NCBI GenBank assembly: GCA_963735085.1
Contig: CAVTJP010000005.1
Span: forward strand, 1,798,001-1,862,000
Reading direction: 5' to 3'
DNA: 64,000 bases
DNA from: DATJGR01 sp963735085
GTDB taxonomy: Bacteria > Pseudomonadota > Gammaproteobacteria > Pseudomonadales > Azotimanducaceae
The translations under genes were made by a program, and so were the position numbers. Shown one piece after another: positions 41,937-51,346 of this stretch (position 1 is its first letter; each line of letters opens with the position of its first letter). The notes under the pieces are model-generated. The model was not told where the DNA came from. It searched no databases and saw only the letters and a program-made list of their open reading frames with translations.

Positions 41937-43100
41937 ATGGAATGGTCTGACGAGGCGTTCGGTTTCGAAACGCGGGCGATTCATGCCGGCCAGGCGCCGG
42001 ATCCGACCACCGGCGCAATTGTCACGCCGCTATACATGACGTCGACGTTCACACATTCGGCGCCGGGCGTGCATCAGGGTTACGACTACTCGCGCAGCGG
42101 CAATCCAACCCGGCGCGCGTTCGAGGACTGCGTGGCGAACCTCGAGGGGGCGCGTTTCGGTTTCGCGATGGCATCCGGATCAATAGGCACCGCAACGGTG
42201 GTGCATCTGTTGTCGGCGGGCGATCACGTCGTTGCGTGCGACGATCTGTATGGCGGCACATCGCGATTGTTCAACGGCGTGTTCAAGCGGCAGGGCATCG
42301 AGTTCAGCTACATCGACATGACGGACCCCGACAAACTTGCCAACGCGATGCGCAAGAACACGCGATTGCTGTGGCTGGAGACACCGAGCAATCCGCTGAT
42401 GAAGGTCATCGATATTGCTGGTGCGGCCGACATTGCGCATGCCCACGATGCATTGCTCGCCGTCGATAACACGTTCATGAGCCCGTACTTTCAACGACCC
42501 ATCGCACTCGGTGCGGACCTCGTGATTCACTCGACGACGAAGTACATCAATGGCCACAGCGATCTGGTCGGCGGCGTGGTCATCACCGATGACGAAGAAC
42601 TCGCCGCCCGTTTGAAGTTCCTGAGTAATTCGATCGGCGGCATTCAAAGTACGTTCGATGCGTTCATGTGCCTGCGCAGCCTGAAAACGCTGGCGGTGCG
42701 TATGCAGGCACACGAATCCAATGCGCTGGCCGTGGCGCGGCATCTGGACGCGCATCGGAAGATCGCATCGGTCAGTTACCCGGGATTGCCGGGTCATCCG
42801 CAGCACGAATTGGCGAAGCGGCAGATGTCCGGCTATGGCGGCATGCTGACGTGCAACGTTGCCGGTGATCTGGCTGCCACGCGACGGTTCCTGGAATCCG
42901 TGCGCATCTTCGCGCTCGCCGAAAGTCTCGGCGGTGTCGAATCGCTGATCGAGCATCCGGCGATCATGACGCATGCCAGCGTGCCGCAACCGGTGCGCGA
43001 TGCGCTTGGAATAGGCGACAACCTGGTGCGGCTGTCGGTTGGCATCGAGGCGCAAGCCGACCTGCTGCGCGATCTCGATCGCGCGCTCGAAGCCGTGTAA
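41937..43100 (+). CDS. Cystathionine gamma-synthase/lyase-family PLP enzyme
   Basis: A 387-residue Cys/Met metabolism PLP enzyme. The PLP lysine is K202 in IHSTTKYINGHSD. The phosphate-binding YSRSGNPTRRAFE, the substrate loop LETPSNPLMKV and the end SVGIEAQADLLRDLD are typical. The absence of a strong N-terminal extension fits bacterial MetB/MetC/Mgl-type enzymes, which cannot be told apart reliably by eye. GGAGAAGTGAGA precedes the ATG at 41937. Three small genes follow closely on the same strand. Confidence 0.9.
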   Translation: MEWSDEAFGFETRAIHAGQAPDPTTGAIVTPLYMTSTFTHSAPGVHQGYDYSRSGNPTRRAFEDCVANLEGARFGFAMASGSIGTATVVHLLSAGDHVVACDDLYGGTSRLFNGVFKRQGIEFSYIDMTDPDKLANAMRKNTRLLWLETPSNPLMKVIDIAGAADIAHAHDALLAVDNTFMSPYFQRPIALGADLVIHSTTKYINGHSDLVGGVVITDDEELAARLKFLSNSIGGIQSTFDAFMCLRSLKTLAVRMQAHESNALAVARHLDAHRKIASVSYPGLPGHPQHELAKRQMSGYGGMLTCNVAGDLAATRRFLESVRIFALAESLGGVESLIEHPAIMTHASVPQPVRDALGIGDNLVRLSVGIEAQADLLRDLDRALEAV

Positions 43101-43107
43101 CGCACTG

Positions 43108-43536
43108 ATGTCGGCGATCATCGACGAACTCGATGCCCACCGCGACGCGGGTTCGATCGACCGTGCCGCGTTGGTGCCCGGCATGTACTTCGCGTGGTGC
43201 GTGAACCTGCAGTTGATCGCGGCATCGTTCGAAGCGGCGCATGAGCGCGACATGCTGCGGCTGCGCTATCGCGAACTCACGCCAGCGGCATTCTTCCTGA
43301 AAACTGCGCACGGCCGCTTGAGCGGCGACCTGCTGTCGGAACAGGGGCTGGCGTTCGCCAATGCGCACTATGTTCAATACCGCGCCGATACCGCTGCGCA
43401 GCTATACGACGCGAAGGACGACTGGGATACATACGACGCCGTTGCACCGGCGCTGACGAAAGCGTATTACACCTTTTCAGAGCATAGTCACACGCCGCAA
43501 CCGGCCAGGCACTGGTGGCAGAAGTGGCGCTCGTGA
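43108..43536 (+). CDS. Conserved hypothetical protein
   Basis: A 142-residue soluble protein that I do not recognise. It begins MSAIIDELDAHRDAGSIDRA and has a hydrophobic stretch, YFAWCVNLQLIAASFE, that is more like a buried helix than a membrane span. Aromatic-rich sequence follows (KAYYTFSEHSH) and it ends HWWQKWRS. It starts seven bases after the lyase gene, so it belongs to that operon. Codon and base use match the neighbours, so it is very likely real. Confidence 0.7.
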   Translation: MSAIIDELDAHRDAGSIDRAALVPGMYFAWCVNLQLIAASFEAAHERDMLRLRYRELTPAAFFLKTAHGRLSGDLLSEQGLAFANAHYVQYRADTAAQLYDAKDDWDTYDAVAPALTKAYYTFSEHSHTPQPARHWWQKWRS

Positions 43537-43557
43537 TGCGCGTATCCGGGACATCGA

Positions 43558-44112
43558 ATGCTGCAAGTCACACCTGAAATCGAGGCGGCGCGTCGACGCT
43601 GGCACCATCGCGGCGACGTGCGGCCGGACTTTGCGCATGCCGATGCCGAGCACGAAGAATCGGTCTGGGATTATCCACGGCCGCCGATGATCGTGCCCGA
43701 CACGCGGCTCGTGCAGGTGTTCGCCGAAGGTTCGCTGATCGCCGACTCGCGCGACTGTGTGCGGGTGTTGGAGACTGCGAGTCCGCCGGTGTTCTATCTG
43801 CCGCCCGACGACATTGAATGGGATGCGCTGCAGGCCACCGACGTGCGTACTTCATGCGAATGGAAAGGCACCGCGATCGCCTACGATGTGCTCGTTGACG
43901 GCGAGCGCGTCGTTGGCGCCGCATGGAGCTACGTCGAAGTGTTCCCCGACTATCGGGATCTGCTCGGCTGGGTCGCGTACTACCCGGGGCTCGTCAGTTG
44001 TTTTGTGGAACGCGAGACGGTCTATCCGCAGCCCGGCGGGTACTACGGCGGCTGGGTCACGCGTGAAATCATCGGGCCGTTCAAAGGTGCGCCAGGCACT
44101 GAAGAGTGGTGA
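43558..44112 (+). CDS. DUF427-family protein
   Basis: A 184-residue protein of the DUF427 family. The signature is PRPPMIVPDTRLVQVFAEG, then IADSRDCVRVLETASPPVFYLPPDDI, then the second half with SCEWKGTAIAYDV and a tail of repeated Tyr/Gly (GGYYGGWVT). These are compact beta-rich proteins of unknown function, widespread in bacteria and fungi. The stop overlaps the next start by four bases. Confidence 0.85.
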   Translation: MLQVTPEIEAARRRWHHRGDVRPDFAHADAEHEESVWDYPRPPMIVPDTRLVQVFAEGSLIADSRDCVRVLETASPPVFYLPPDDIEWDALQATDVRTSCEWKGTAIAYDVLVDGERVVGAAWSYVEVFPDYRDLLGWVAYYPGLVSCFVERETVYPQPGGYYGGWVTREIIGPFKGAPGTEEW

Positions 44113-44591
44113 AACCGTTCGAGCCGCGCGATGTGCGCTTCCTGCGTCCGTATCCCGAAGAAATTCCCTGGGATCTGCTGCTTGACGCGGACCCGTCGCG
44201 CAGCCGCGTCGAATCCTATCTATCCGATTCACTGACGCGCATCACCAAGTACGACGACGCCGTCGTCGGGGTATATGCGCTGCAGCGGCATGATGCGACG
44301 ACGTTCGAACTGATGAACATCGCCGTTGCGCAGAGCTATCGGCGCAGCGGTCTCGGTCGCCGTTTACTCGGGCACGCGATCGGCCTCGCGGAATCAAAAG
44401 GCGCGCGCGCCATCGATGCCGGCACTGGCAACTCGAGCTTTGCAGCACTGCGCTTTTATCAGCGCGCCGGGTTTCGTGTTGTCGGGGTCGTGCCGGATTT
44501 CTTTACCAAAAACTACGATGAGCCGATCGTCGAAGACGGCATTGCGTGCGTCGATATGATCCGCTTGCGCCTCGAGCTCACGCCGGAATGA
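44109..44591 (+). CDS. GNAT-family N-acetyltransferase
   Basis: A 160-residue acetyltransferase. The acetyl-CoA motif is VAQSYRRSGLGRRLLGHAI (QxxGxG/A type, here RRSGLG), and motif B is SSFAALRFYQRAGFRVVG. The GTG at 44109 overlaps the DUF427 stop (GTGA); a GTG at 44106 is equally possible. YALQRHDATTFELMNIAV is typical of the YobS/AmiNR-like GNAT group. The substrate is unknown. It ends 14 bases past the end of the converging citrate synthase gene. Confidence 0.85.
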   Translation: MKPFEPRDVRFLRPYPEEIPWDLLLDADPSRSRVESYLSDSLTRITKYDDAVVGVYALQRHDATTFELMNIAVAQSYRRSGLGRRLLGHAIGLAESKGARAIDAGTGNSSFAALRFYQRAGFRVVGVVPDFFTKNYDEPIVEDGIACVDMIRLRLELTPE

Positions 44592-45687
44592 CGCCGATGT
44601 ACTTCGCTGCCGGGCGGATGATGCGATTGTTGATGCGGCTCTCGATGAAATGCGCGAGGTAACCGTACACGCGCGCCATCGCGAACGCGGCCGTGAAGTA
44701 GTCTGCCGGTAGCCCTGCCGCCCGGTAGACGATGCCCTTGTAGAATTCCAGGTTCGCGTGCAACGGCCTGCCGCGCTCCGCCATCCGCTCGCTGATGCGT
44801 GCCTCGATCGCCTCCAGCGTCAGGTACAACGGTTCCAGTGAGGTGCCTTTCGCAAGGTCTGCTGCGAGGACTTTGACGAACCGCGCGCGCGGATCGAGTA
44901 CCTGGTATTCGCGATGCCCCATGCCCATGATCTTGCGGCCGCTCGCCAGGCACGCATCGACGAAGTCGGCAGCGCGCGCTGGATCGCCCACTTCGATGGC
45001 CATTTCCAGCGCCGCCTGATCGGCGCCGCCATGCAACGCGCCGTGCAGCGCACCAAGCGCGGCGGCCAATGCGTTTTCGACCGGCGCCAGCGTGCTCGCA
45101 ACGACGCGCGCGGCAAACGTGCTCGCATTGAAGCTGTGTTCGATCTGCAGGATCTGCGTGACGTTGAATGCGTGCGCGAGTTGGGGATTGGCGGCGAACC
45201 CCATCTGCGCGAGGAAGCGCGCATTCGGATCGAGCAGGTTGCTTGGCGCGGGTAGCGATTCGCCACTGCGCAGGCGGTTCAAGCCGGCGATCAGACTGGG
45301 CAGCTTCGCGGCCACGGTGAAGCCGTGCGCCGCATCGCCGTATGTGTCGAACTCGTTGCCGCGTGACAGCAGCGGCACGAGTCCTTGCAGCACCGCCATT
45401 GGATGTGCGTCGGTTTTCGCAGCCAGCGCGAGCAGCGCTGCGTCGTCAGCCGACAATTGCGACGCGCGAGCGAGCGCGATTTCGAACGCGCGTTGTTCGG
45501 CTGGCGTTGGCATCTCGCCGGTCAATACCAGCAGCACGACGCACGCGAACGGTACCTCGATCAACGTTGCGACGTCGTGGCCGCGGTAGCTGAGACGGCC
45601 GCAATCGCCGTCGACGAGCGAGATTTTGGTAACGTCGACTTCGACCCCATCCAGGCCCTTGGGCACTTCCACGGTGGCTGCGCGCAT
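44578..45687 (-). CDS. Citrate/2-methylcitrate synthase-family protein
   Basis: A 369-residue citrate synthase-fold enzyme. Catalytic histidines are present: H219 in GALHGALHGGADQ and H258 in GMGHREY. The third catalytic residue, an Asp in the usual PNVDFYS motif, is Glu here (E314 in HANLEFYKG). EHSFNASTFAARVVAST is family-typical. The size and lack of the N-terminal extension fit the short citrate/methylcitrate synthases. No prp genes are near, so 2-methylcitrate is not supported by context. The start ATG at 45687 follows CGGAGAAAT. The Asp-to-Glu change may alter rate or substrate. Confidence 0.85.
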   Translation of the reverse strand: MRAATVEVPKGLDGVEVDVTKISLVDGDCGRLSYRGHDVATLIEVPFACVVLLVLTGEMPTPAEQRAFEIALARASQLSADDAALLALAAKTDAHPMAVLQGLVPLLSRGNEFDTYGDAAHGFTVAAKLPSLIAGLNRLRSGESLPAPSNLLDPNARFLAQMGFAANPQLAHAFNVTQILQIEHSFNASTFAARVVASTLAPVENALAAALGALHGALHGGADQAALEMAIEVGDPARAADFVDACLASGRKIMGMGHREYQVLDPRARFVKVLAADLAKGTSLEPLYLTLEAIEARISERMAERGRPLHANLEFYKGIVYRAAGLPADYFTAAFAMARVYGYLAHFIESRINNRIIRPAAKYIGVIPA

Positions 45688-45827
45688 CGCTGATTTCTCC
45701 GATTGACGTGCATCCACGCTACGCAAATGCTGCATGTCAGGCGAGCGCGATCGGCTAATGGCGCGTTGCGATTCGCTTAAGTATCAGCCGGGCTGATGGC
45801 GGGATAAGTACGGCGTAGACGCTTTGC

Positions 45828-46694
45828 CTATGTCTTCACCAACTCGACGCGCCGGTTCTTCGCGCGACCCGCCTCTGTGCGGTTATCGGCAATGGGTGAT
45901 TCCTGCCCAAACCCCTTGGCAGTCAAGCGCTGCGCTGCGATGCCTTGCGCGACGACGGCATCCATCACATGCTGGGCGCGTGCCTGAGACAGCGTCTTGT
46001 TGCTGGCGGCATCGCCGACATTGTCGGTGTGCCCTTCGATGCGCAGCGTCAGGGTCGGTTGCGCGTTCATCAACGCAACGATCTCATTCACCGCCGCTAC
46101 GCCGTCTGACTTCAAGTCCGACTTGCCGGTATCGAAATTGATATACAGCGTGACGAAGCCGTTTTTGCTCAGCTCATCCCAGATCTGGTTGGCTTTGACG
46201 ACTTGAGTCATCGCGGCGAGTTCCAGAATCTGCAGCTGGTAACTCTGCGTCGGCGCGCCATAGATGTCCTGTGCGACCTTCACCCAGAACGATTTACCGT
46301 TCGCATCCACCGTCATCACCGTCTCGCCACCGTCGCCTTCGGTCGGCAGACGCTCATAGACCACGGCGCCGCCAATGGCCTTGATCGCGTTTTGATAGTT
46401 CCGCATCAGTTGCAGTGGACTCGCCTGTTTGTCGGGGCTGTCGTAAAAGTAGCGGATCACGGTGACTTCGCCTTCCAGGCGCTTCTGCTCCACTGCGCCG
46501 TCGGCGCCGGCAACCGGGAATTCCACGGAGTCATAACCTTGTCGGTATTCGGTGATGAACGAGTTGGGGTACCGGTTCAGCAGCGGATGATCTTTGCTGC
46601 CGGCCACGTCTTCGCCGCGCGCCCCGCTTGCGGCGATGGCACCGAGGGCCAAGACACACATCCATCCTTTCCACCAACCGATAGAGCGGCGCAT
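45828..46694 (-). CDS. OmpA-domain outer membrane/periplasmic protein (DUF4892-like N-terminus)
   Basis: A 288-residue exported protein. The signal peptide ends near ARG-ED (about 27). A domain of about 165 residues follows that resembles DUF4892, with EGEVTVIRYFYDSP and SPLQLMRNYQNAIKAIGG. The C-terminal 90 residues form an OmpA-type peptidoglycan-binding domain: LYINFDTGKSDLKSDG, RIEGHTDNVGDAASNKTLSQARA and the end AKNRRVEL. It should bridge outer membrane and cell wall. It is divergent from a LysR gene and 140 bases after the citrate synthase start. Confidence 0.87.
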   Translation of the reverse strand: MRRSIGWWKGWMCVLALGAIAASGARGEDVAGSKDHPLLNRYPNSFITEYRQGYDSVEFPVAGADGAVEQKRLEGEVTVIRYFYDSPDKQASPLQLMRNYQNAIKAIGGAVVYERLPTEGDGGETVMTVDANGKSFWVKVAQDIYGAPTQSYQLQILELAAMTQVVKANQIWDELSKNGFVTLYINFDTGKSDLKSDGVAAVNEIVALMNAQPTLTLRIEGHTDNVGDAASNKTLSQARAQHVMDAVVAQGIAAQRLTAKGFGQESPIADNRTEAGRAKNRRVELVKT

Positions 46695-46861
46695 ATGAAT
46701 CCTGTTGTGCTGTTTCGACTCGATGTCGGGCCGGCTCCGGATGCTCGATCAGCACGCCCGTCGATGTCAATCGAGTCGTTCAGCATCAGCGAGCCTGATG
46801 ATGCGATAAGTGGTGCGTTGCGCGACAGTGTGCTGTAGTCGGCACGCGATGGAGATAGTTC

Positions 46862-47782
46862 ATGCAAATCGAACGTCACGAGATTCGCGTGTTGTCCGCG
46901 GTGATCGAAGAGGGCGGTTTCAGCCGCGCCGCGGAACGGCTCAACGTATCGCAGTCGGCTGTCAGTCAGGCGATTGCGAATCTCGAGCACAAACTGAATA
47001 CGGCCCTGCTGGTGCGCGGCCGGGTGCCGCATCTCACCGAAGCCGGTGTACGGCTGTTTCGTTTCGCACAAACGATGATCAACGAAGAGCGCAATGCACT
47101 CGATGACATCCAACAGATTCGCCAGGGCGCGCTGTCGACGCTGAATCTGGCAATGAACAGCCTGGTCAACAAGTTCTATGCCAAGTCGCTGCTGCTGAAA
47201 TTCTGCGAACGTAATCCGTTGACGCGCCTGAAGCTCGATGTCGCACCGAGCCGCGAAATCGTCTACGGCGTAGACGAGGATCGCTGGGAGCTGGGCTTCG
47301 GCCCGTTCCAGCATCAGATGCCGGGGCATTTCGTGTTGCGCGGCTGCTTCGACGAGCAGCGCGTGCTCGTCGCACACCGATCGCATCCACGCTTCGATGC
47401 ACTGATGAACGATCCGATGAAGGTGCTCGGCGAGGTCACGTTGATCACGTCGTATCTCGACGAAGCGACGAAGCGGCCGGGGCATGAACGGCTGCGCGAC
47501 TGGTTCGCGAGCATCTGGGAAGTGAGCCATCTGGAGTTGCGGCTCGCGCTGCTCGAAGCCGGCAAGGGCGTCACATTCCTGTCGGATCGCCTGCTGGGCG
47601 AACTCGACGGGCTGGTCGCGTTGCCGGCGCTCGAATTCGGCGCGATCCGCCGTACCGTCGGCATCTATTACAAGAAGCACAAGCCGTTGTCGGAGGCGGC
47701 GAAGCGGTTTCTCGCAATCGTCGAGGGGGAATTCCCGCCGCAGGCGAGTGGCAGAGCGTTGGGCAGAACCGAGGGTACGTAG
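46862..47782 (+). CDS. LysR-family transcriptional regulator
   Basis: A 306-residue LTTR. The winged helix-turn-helix is at the start: VIEEGGFSRAAERLNVSQSAVSQAIANLEHKL. The effector domain starts near residue 90 and contains VAPSREIVYGVDEDRWELGFGP. A GGAGAT site precedes the ATG. It lies 167 bases from the divergent OmpA-type gene and 19 bases before the SulP transporter, so it may control either or both. The effector is unknown. LNLAMNSLVNKFY is unusual for the hinge region. Confidence 0.92.
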   Translation: MQIERHEIRVLSAVIEEGGFSRAAERLNVSQSAVSQAIANLEHKLNTALLVRGRVPHLTEAGVRLFRFAQTMINEERNALDDIQQIRQGALSTLNLAMNSLVNKFYAKSLLLKFCERNPLTRLKLDVAPSREIVYGVDEDRWELGFGPFQHQMPGHFVLRGCFDEQRVLVAHRSHPRFDALMNDPMKVLGEVTLITSYLDEATKRPGHERLRDWFASIWEVSHLELRLALLEAGKGVTFLSDRLLGELDGLVALPALEFGAIRRTVGIYYKKHKPLSEAAKRFLAIVEGEFPPQASGRALGRTEGT

Positions 47783-47801
47783 AGGCTCCAGAGACATCCA
47801 C

Positions 47802-49517
47802 ATGAATCCACCCAACGAACCGGCGACCGGTCTGCGCCTGGCCGTGCTCGAAGGCGTGCTGCCAATCGAGCGCGCCCGGCTACCCGGCGAAATAGTCGCC
47901 GGGCTCACCCTCGCTGCCCTCGCCATACCCGAGGTGATGGGCTACACGAAGATCGCCGGCATGCCCGTCATCACGGGCTTGTACACGATGCTGGTTCCGG
48001 CGGTGCTGTTCGCGTTGTTCGGCTCGTCGCGGCACCTCGTCGTCGGCGCCGACTCGGCGACAGCGGCGATCCTCGCGGCCGGACTGGTCGGCATCGCTGC
48101 GCCGGGCTCGGATCAGTACGTTGCGCTGGCCGGGGTGCTGGCGTTGCTGGCCGGCGGGTTTCTGCTCCTGGCACGGCTGATCCGCCTGGGCTTCATGGCC
48201 GATTTCCTGTCGCGAACGGTGTTGATCGGATTCCTGACTGGCGTCGGCATCCAGGTCGCGCTCGGCCAGGTTGCCGGCATGCTCGGACTGCCCAACGGCG
48301 GACAGGGCATCACGCAGCAGCTCCGCGCCATCATCGCGCAGCTCGATCAGGTCAACCTGCACGCGCTCGCCGTCGCAGTTGCCGCAATCGTGATCACCAT
48401 CGGTTGCAAGCGCGTGTCGCACCGGCTGCCCGGCGCATTGATCGCGGTGGTCGGCGCCATCTTCACAAGCTGGGCGTTCGGCTGGCAGGCCCACGTCAAC
48501 GTGCTCGGCAGAGTACCGCATGGCTTGCCGGGGCTTGGGCTGCCGCACGTGACTTGGAGTATCGATCTGATCGCCAGGCTGTTGCCGACGGCGTTCTCGA
48601 TGTTCGTCGTGATCCTCGCCCAGAGCGCTGCGACTTCGCGCGCCTATGCGGCGCGTTACAACGAAACCGTCAGTGAAGACACCGATCTCGTCGGGCTGTC
48701 GCTGGCCAATGTCGGCGCCGGGCTGACCGGGACGTTCGTCGTCAACGGCAGCCCGACCAAGACGCAGATGATCGACGGCGCCGGCGGCCGCTCCCAGTTG
48801 TCGCTGCTCGTCAGCGCCGGTGTCGTTGTGCTGGTGCTGCTGTTCCTGACGCCACCACTCGCATTTTTGCCGGAAGCGGTGTTGTCCGCCGTCGTGTTCG
48901 TTATCGGCATCGACCTGATCGACGTGGCCGGCATGCGCCGGGTGTTCGCCGAGCGCCGCAGTGAATTCTGGGTGGCGATGATCACCGCCGCGATGGTGGT
49001 ACTGGCGGGTGTCGGCGAAGGTATCCTGCTCGCGATCGTGCTGTCGTTGATCGATCACACGCGCCGCGGCTACCGCCCGCGCAACGTCGTGGTGGTACCA
49101 ACCGCCGCGGGGCCCTGGCGCGTGCAACCACTGTCGAGCGCCGCCCAGGCGGCGCCGGGACTGCTGATCTATCGCTTCACGCACAGTATGTACTACGCCA
49201 ACTGCGAGCAGCTGACGCGTGAGCTAACGGCCCTGGTGAGTCGCTCGGATCCACCGCTGAAGTGGCTGTGCATCGACACCGCGGCGGTCGACGACATCGA
49301 CTACACGGCGGCGGAGACGCTGCGGTCACTGGTCGATCTGCTCGGGCGCCGGGGCATCAAGCTGGTGATCGCGCAGGTTCTCGAGGACGTTGCCAGCGAA
49401 GGTCTCTCGCACTTCCGCAAACTATTCCCGGAAGGCGCATTCTTCGAGACGCTCGATGAGGTACTGCACGCATACGGCGCCTCTCAGCGAGCTGCAGCGC
49501 GATCTGATCACGAGTAG
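47802..49517 (+). CDS. SulP-family anion transporter with STAS domain
   Basis: A 571-residue inner membrane transporter. The SulP signature is EIVAGLTLAALAIPEVMGYTKIAGMPVITGLY, followed by about 12-14 membrane helices up to residue 425. A cytoplasmic STAS domain of about 110 residues follows, with LCIDTAAVDDIDYTAAETL. Substrates of the family include sulfate, bicarbonate and dicarboxylates. NGSPTKTQMIDGAGGRSQLS is the usual conserved loop. The start is the ATG at 47802 just after the LysR gene; the upstream open frame lies in that gene. Confidence 0.92.
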   Translation: MNPPNEPATGLRLAVLEGVLPIERARLPGEIVAGLTLAALAIPEVMGYTKIAGMPVITGLYTMLVPAVLFALFGSSRHLVVGADSATAAILAAGLVGIAAPGSDQYVALAGVLALLAGGFLLLARLIRLGFMADFLSRTVLIGFLTGVGIQVALGQVAGMLGLPNGGQGITQQLRAIIAQLDQVNLHALAVAVAAIVITIGCKRVSHRLPGALIAVVGAIFTSWAFGWQAHVNVLGRVPHGLPGLGLPHVTWSIDLIARLLPTAFSMFVVILAQSAATSRAYAARYNETVSEDTDLVGLSLANVGAGLTGTFVVNGSPTKTQMIDGAGGRSQLSLLVSAGVVVLVLLFLTPPLAFLPEAVLSAVVFVIGIDLIDVAGMRRVFAERRSEFWVAMITAAMVVLAGVGEGILLAIVLSLIDHTRRGYRPRNVVVVPTAAGPWRVQPLSSAAQAAPGLLIYRFTHSMYYANCEQLTRELTALVSRSDPPLKWLCIDTAAVDDIDYTAAETLRSLVDLLGRRGIKLVIAQVLEDVASEGLSHFRKLFPEGAFFETLDEVLHAYGASQRAAARSDHE

Positions 49518-49623
49518 CGCCACCGAGCGTGAACAGCACTATTCCGGCAGCGTCACCGGACCTGCTGCGGTTCGCGTGGAACACCGAACGTCGCCTGCTC
49601 GTCGTTGCCGAAGCTGCGTGGCG

Positions 49624-50463
49624 TCACGGTTGTGCCTCGATCCGATCCGCCAACTCCTGGATCCCGCTGCGCCGCGTGGGGTCCGGCGGGTTGCCGGCCA
49701 TCAATCCACCGTCCACGACGAACTGCTGGCCGGTGACGAACGTCGATTCGTCGCTCGCCAGATACGTCGCGATCGCTGCGATGTCGGAGCCGAGCCCGGC
49801 ACGCCGGATCGGTGTCATCGCGGTGGGAAATTTCTCCAGTTCGCCGATGAAACGCTGGCGAGTCTCATAACTCCAGTTGCGTGCGCCGGCGAAAATCGCG
49901 GTGGCGATGAAGCCTGGACAGATCGCATTGACGCGGATGCCTTGCGCGCCGAGTTCGAGTGCCGCGGTGCGCGACAGCGACAGCACGGCGGCTTTCATTG
50001 CGCTGTAGACGTGCGGCCCGTAGCCGCCGCGCAATCCCGCCACCGATGCGGTGTTGATGATGCTGCCGCCGCGTGCCTTCATTGCGCGCGCCGCGTGTTT
50101 CGTGCCGGCGGCCACACCGGTGAACAACACGTCGATCGTGCGCCGATATGCATCGCCGAAGTCGAGGTCGACCAGTTCGCCGCCGATACCGCCGAAGCCA
50201 GCGTTGTTGAATATGCAATCGAGTTGGCCGAATTCTTCGATCGTGTGCACGACCAATGCTTCGACGTCGGCTTCGCGCGACACGTCTGTCAACTGGAAGC
50301 GCACGCAGTCGCCGAGTTCGCGCGCGAGTTGCGCACCGGGGTCGCCCTGCACATCGCCGATCACGACGCGCGCGCCTTCGGCGACGAATTGTCTCACCGT
50401 CGCGAGTCCCATGCCCGAGACACCTCCGGTCAGGATCGCCACTTTGCCGTCCAGTCTTGCCAT
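49624..50463 (-). CDS. SDR-family oxidoreductase
   Basis: A 279-residue classical SDR. Cofactor loop TGGVSGMG, GDVQGDP as the NAD-preferring acidic position, NNAGFGG, catalytic Ser in INTASVAGLRG, and YSAMK as the Tyr/Lys pair. The end FVTGQQFVVDGG is typical. It resembles 3-alpha-hydroxysteroid, cyclohexanol and other secondary alcohol dehydrogenases; the substrate is open. AGGAG precedes the ATG at 50463. It is divergent from mtgA. Bases 49518-49623, between it and the SulP gene, hold nothing I can identify. Confidence 0.9.
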   Translation of the reverse strand: MARLDGKVAILTGGVSGMGLATVRQFVAEGARVVIGDVQGDPGAQLARELGDCVRFQLTDVSREADVEALVVHTIEEFGQLDCIFNNAGFGGIGGELVDLDFGDAYRRTIDVLFTGVAAGTKHAARAMKARGGSIINTASVAGLRGGYGPHVYSAMKAAVLSLSRTAALELGAQGIRVNAICPGFIATAIFAGARNWSYETRQRFIGELEKFPTAMTPIRRAGLGSDIAAIATYLASDESTFVTGQQFVVDGGLMAGNPPDPTRRSGIQELADRIEAQP

Positions 50464-50593
50464 GCTCGATTGCTCCTGCTGAGGCGCGCTACGGCGCCCG
50501 AATGGTCTGCCGAGTTTGCGCAGTATGGATGCATCGACTATACAGGCGCGCGCGGCGCCAGCGAGCAGGCGGCGGCGATTGAACGAGTACGCA

Positions 50594-51337
50594 ATGCCTT
50601 ACCGGGTGCCCAACAGAAGGAAGCGCAAGCCGACGTTTTTCGTCCGTGTTCGGCGTGTGCTCGCGGCGTGGGTGTTTGCATGGTTCGTCTGGTCGATCGG
50701 CAGCGTAGTGCTGTTGCGATGGTTCGACCCGCCGACCACGGCGTTCATCGCCGCCGATCGCGTGCAGGCGTGGTGGGACGGGACGCCGGGCTACACGTTC
50801 AGGCAAAAGTGGACCGACTGGGCACACATCGCGTCGAGCGCGAAGCTTGCGGTCATTGCGTCGGAAGATCAGCGCTTCGCGGATCATTTCGGCTTCGATT
50901 TCGTCGAGATCGAACATGCGCTATCGGAGCGCTTCCGCGGTATTTCCACGCGCGGCGCCAGCACGATTTCGCAACAGACGGCGAAGAATCTTTTTCTGTG
51001 GGGTGGCCAGAGCTGGTTGCGCAAAGGCCTCGAAGCGTATTTCACGGTGCTGATCGAAACGTTCTGGTCGAAGATGCGCATCCTGGAGGTGTATCTGAAC
51101 GTCGCCCAATTTGGTCAGGGTGTGTTCGGTGTCGGCGCGGCCAGCGAACATTTCTTCCGACAACCCGCGGCGCGATTGAGTCGTGCGCAGAGTGCATTGC
51201 TGGCCGCGGTATTACCGAACCCGATCGAGTTTCGCGTCAATGCGCCGTCACCGTACGTGCGTAGCCGGCAGGCGTGGATCCTGCAGCAGATGCGCGCGCT
51301 CGGCGGTGAGCACAGCCTGACCGACCTCGACGATTGA
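50594..51337 (+). CDS. mtgA: Monofunctional biosynthetic peptidoglycan transglycosylase
   Basis: Polymerises lipid II glycan strands. The 247-residue protein has a membrane helix (about 23-45: VLAAWVFAWFVWSIGSVVLL) and a GT51 domain. The catalytic Glu lies in AVIASEDQRFADHFGFD; GASTISQQTAKNLFLW and RILEVYLNVAQFGQGVFGV are diagnostic. The length and the absence of a transpeptidase domain identify MtgA. The ATG at 50594 is chosen; an upstream in-frame start at 50516 adds an unlike stretch. Confidence 0.94.
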   Translation: MPYRVPNRRKRKPTFFVRVRRVLAAWVFAWFVWSIGSVVLLRWFDPPTTAFIAADRVQAWWDGTPGYTFRQKWTDWAHIASSAKLAVIASEDQRFADHFGFDFVEIEHALSERFRGISTRGASTISQQTAKNLFLWGGQSWLRKGLEAYFTVLIETFWSKMRILEVYLNVAQFGQGVFGVGAASEHFFRQPAARLSRAQSALLAAVLPNPIEFRVNAPSPYVRSRQAWILQQMRALGGEHSLTDLDD

Positions 51338-51346
51338 TTGTGACGG

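Noticed and set aside
49390..51264. 624-codon plus-strand frame across the SulP end, the SDR and mtgA
   Set aside because: It runs antisense to the SDR and out of frame with SulP and mtgA, both of which have clear families.
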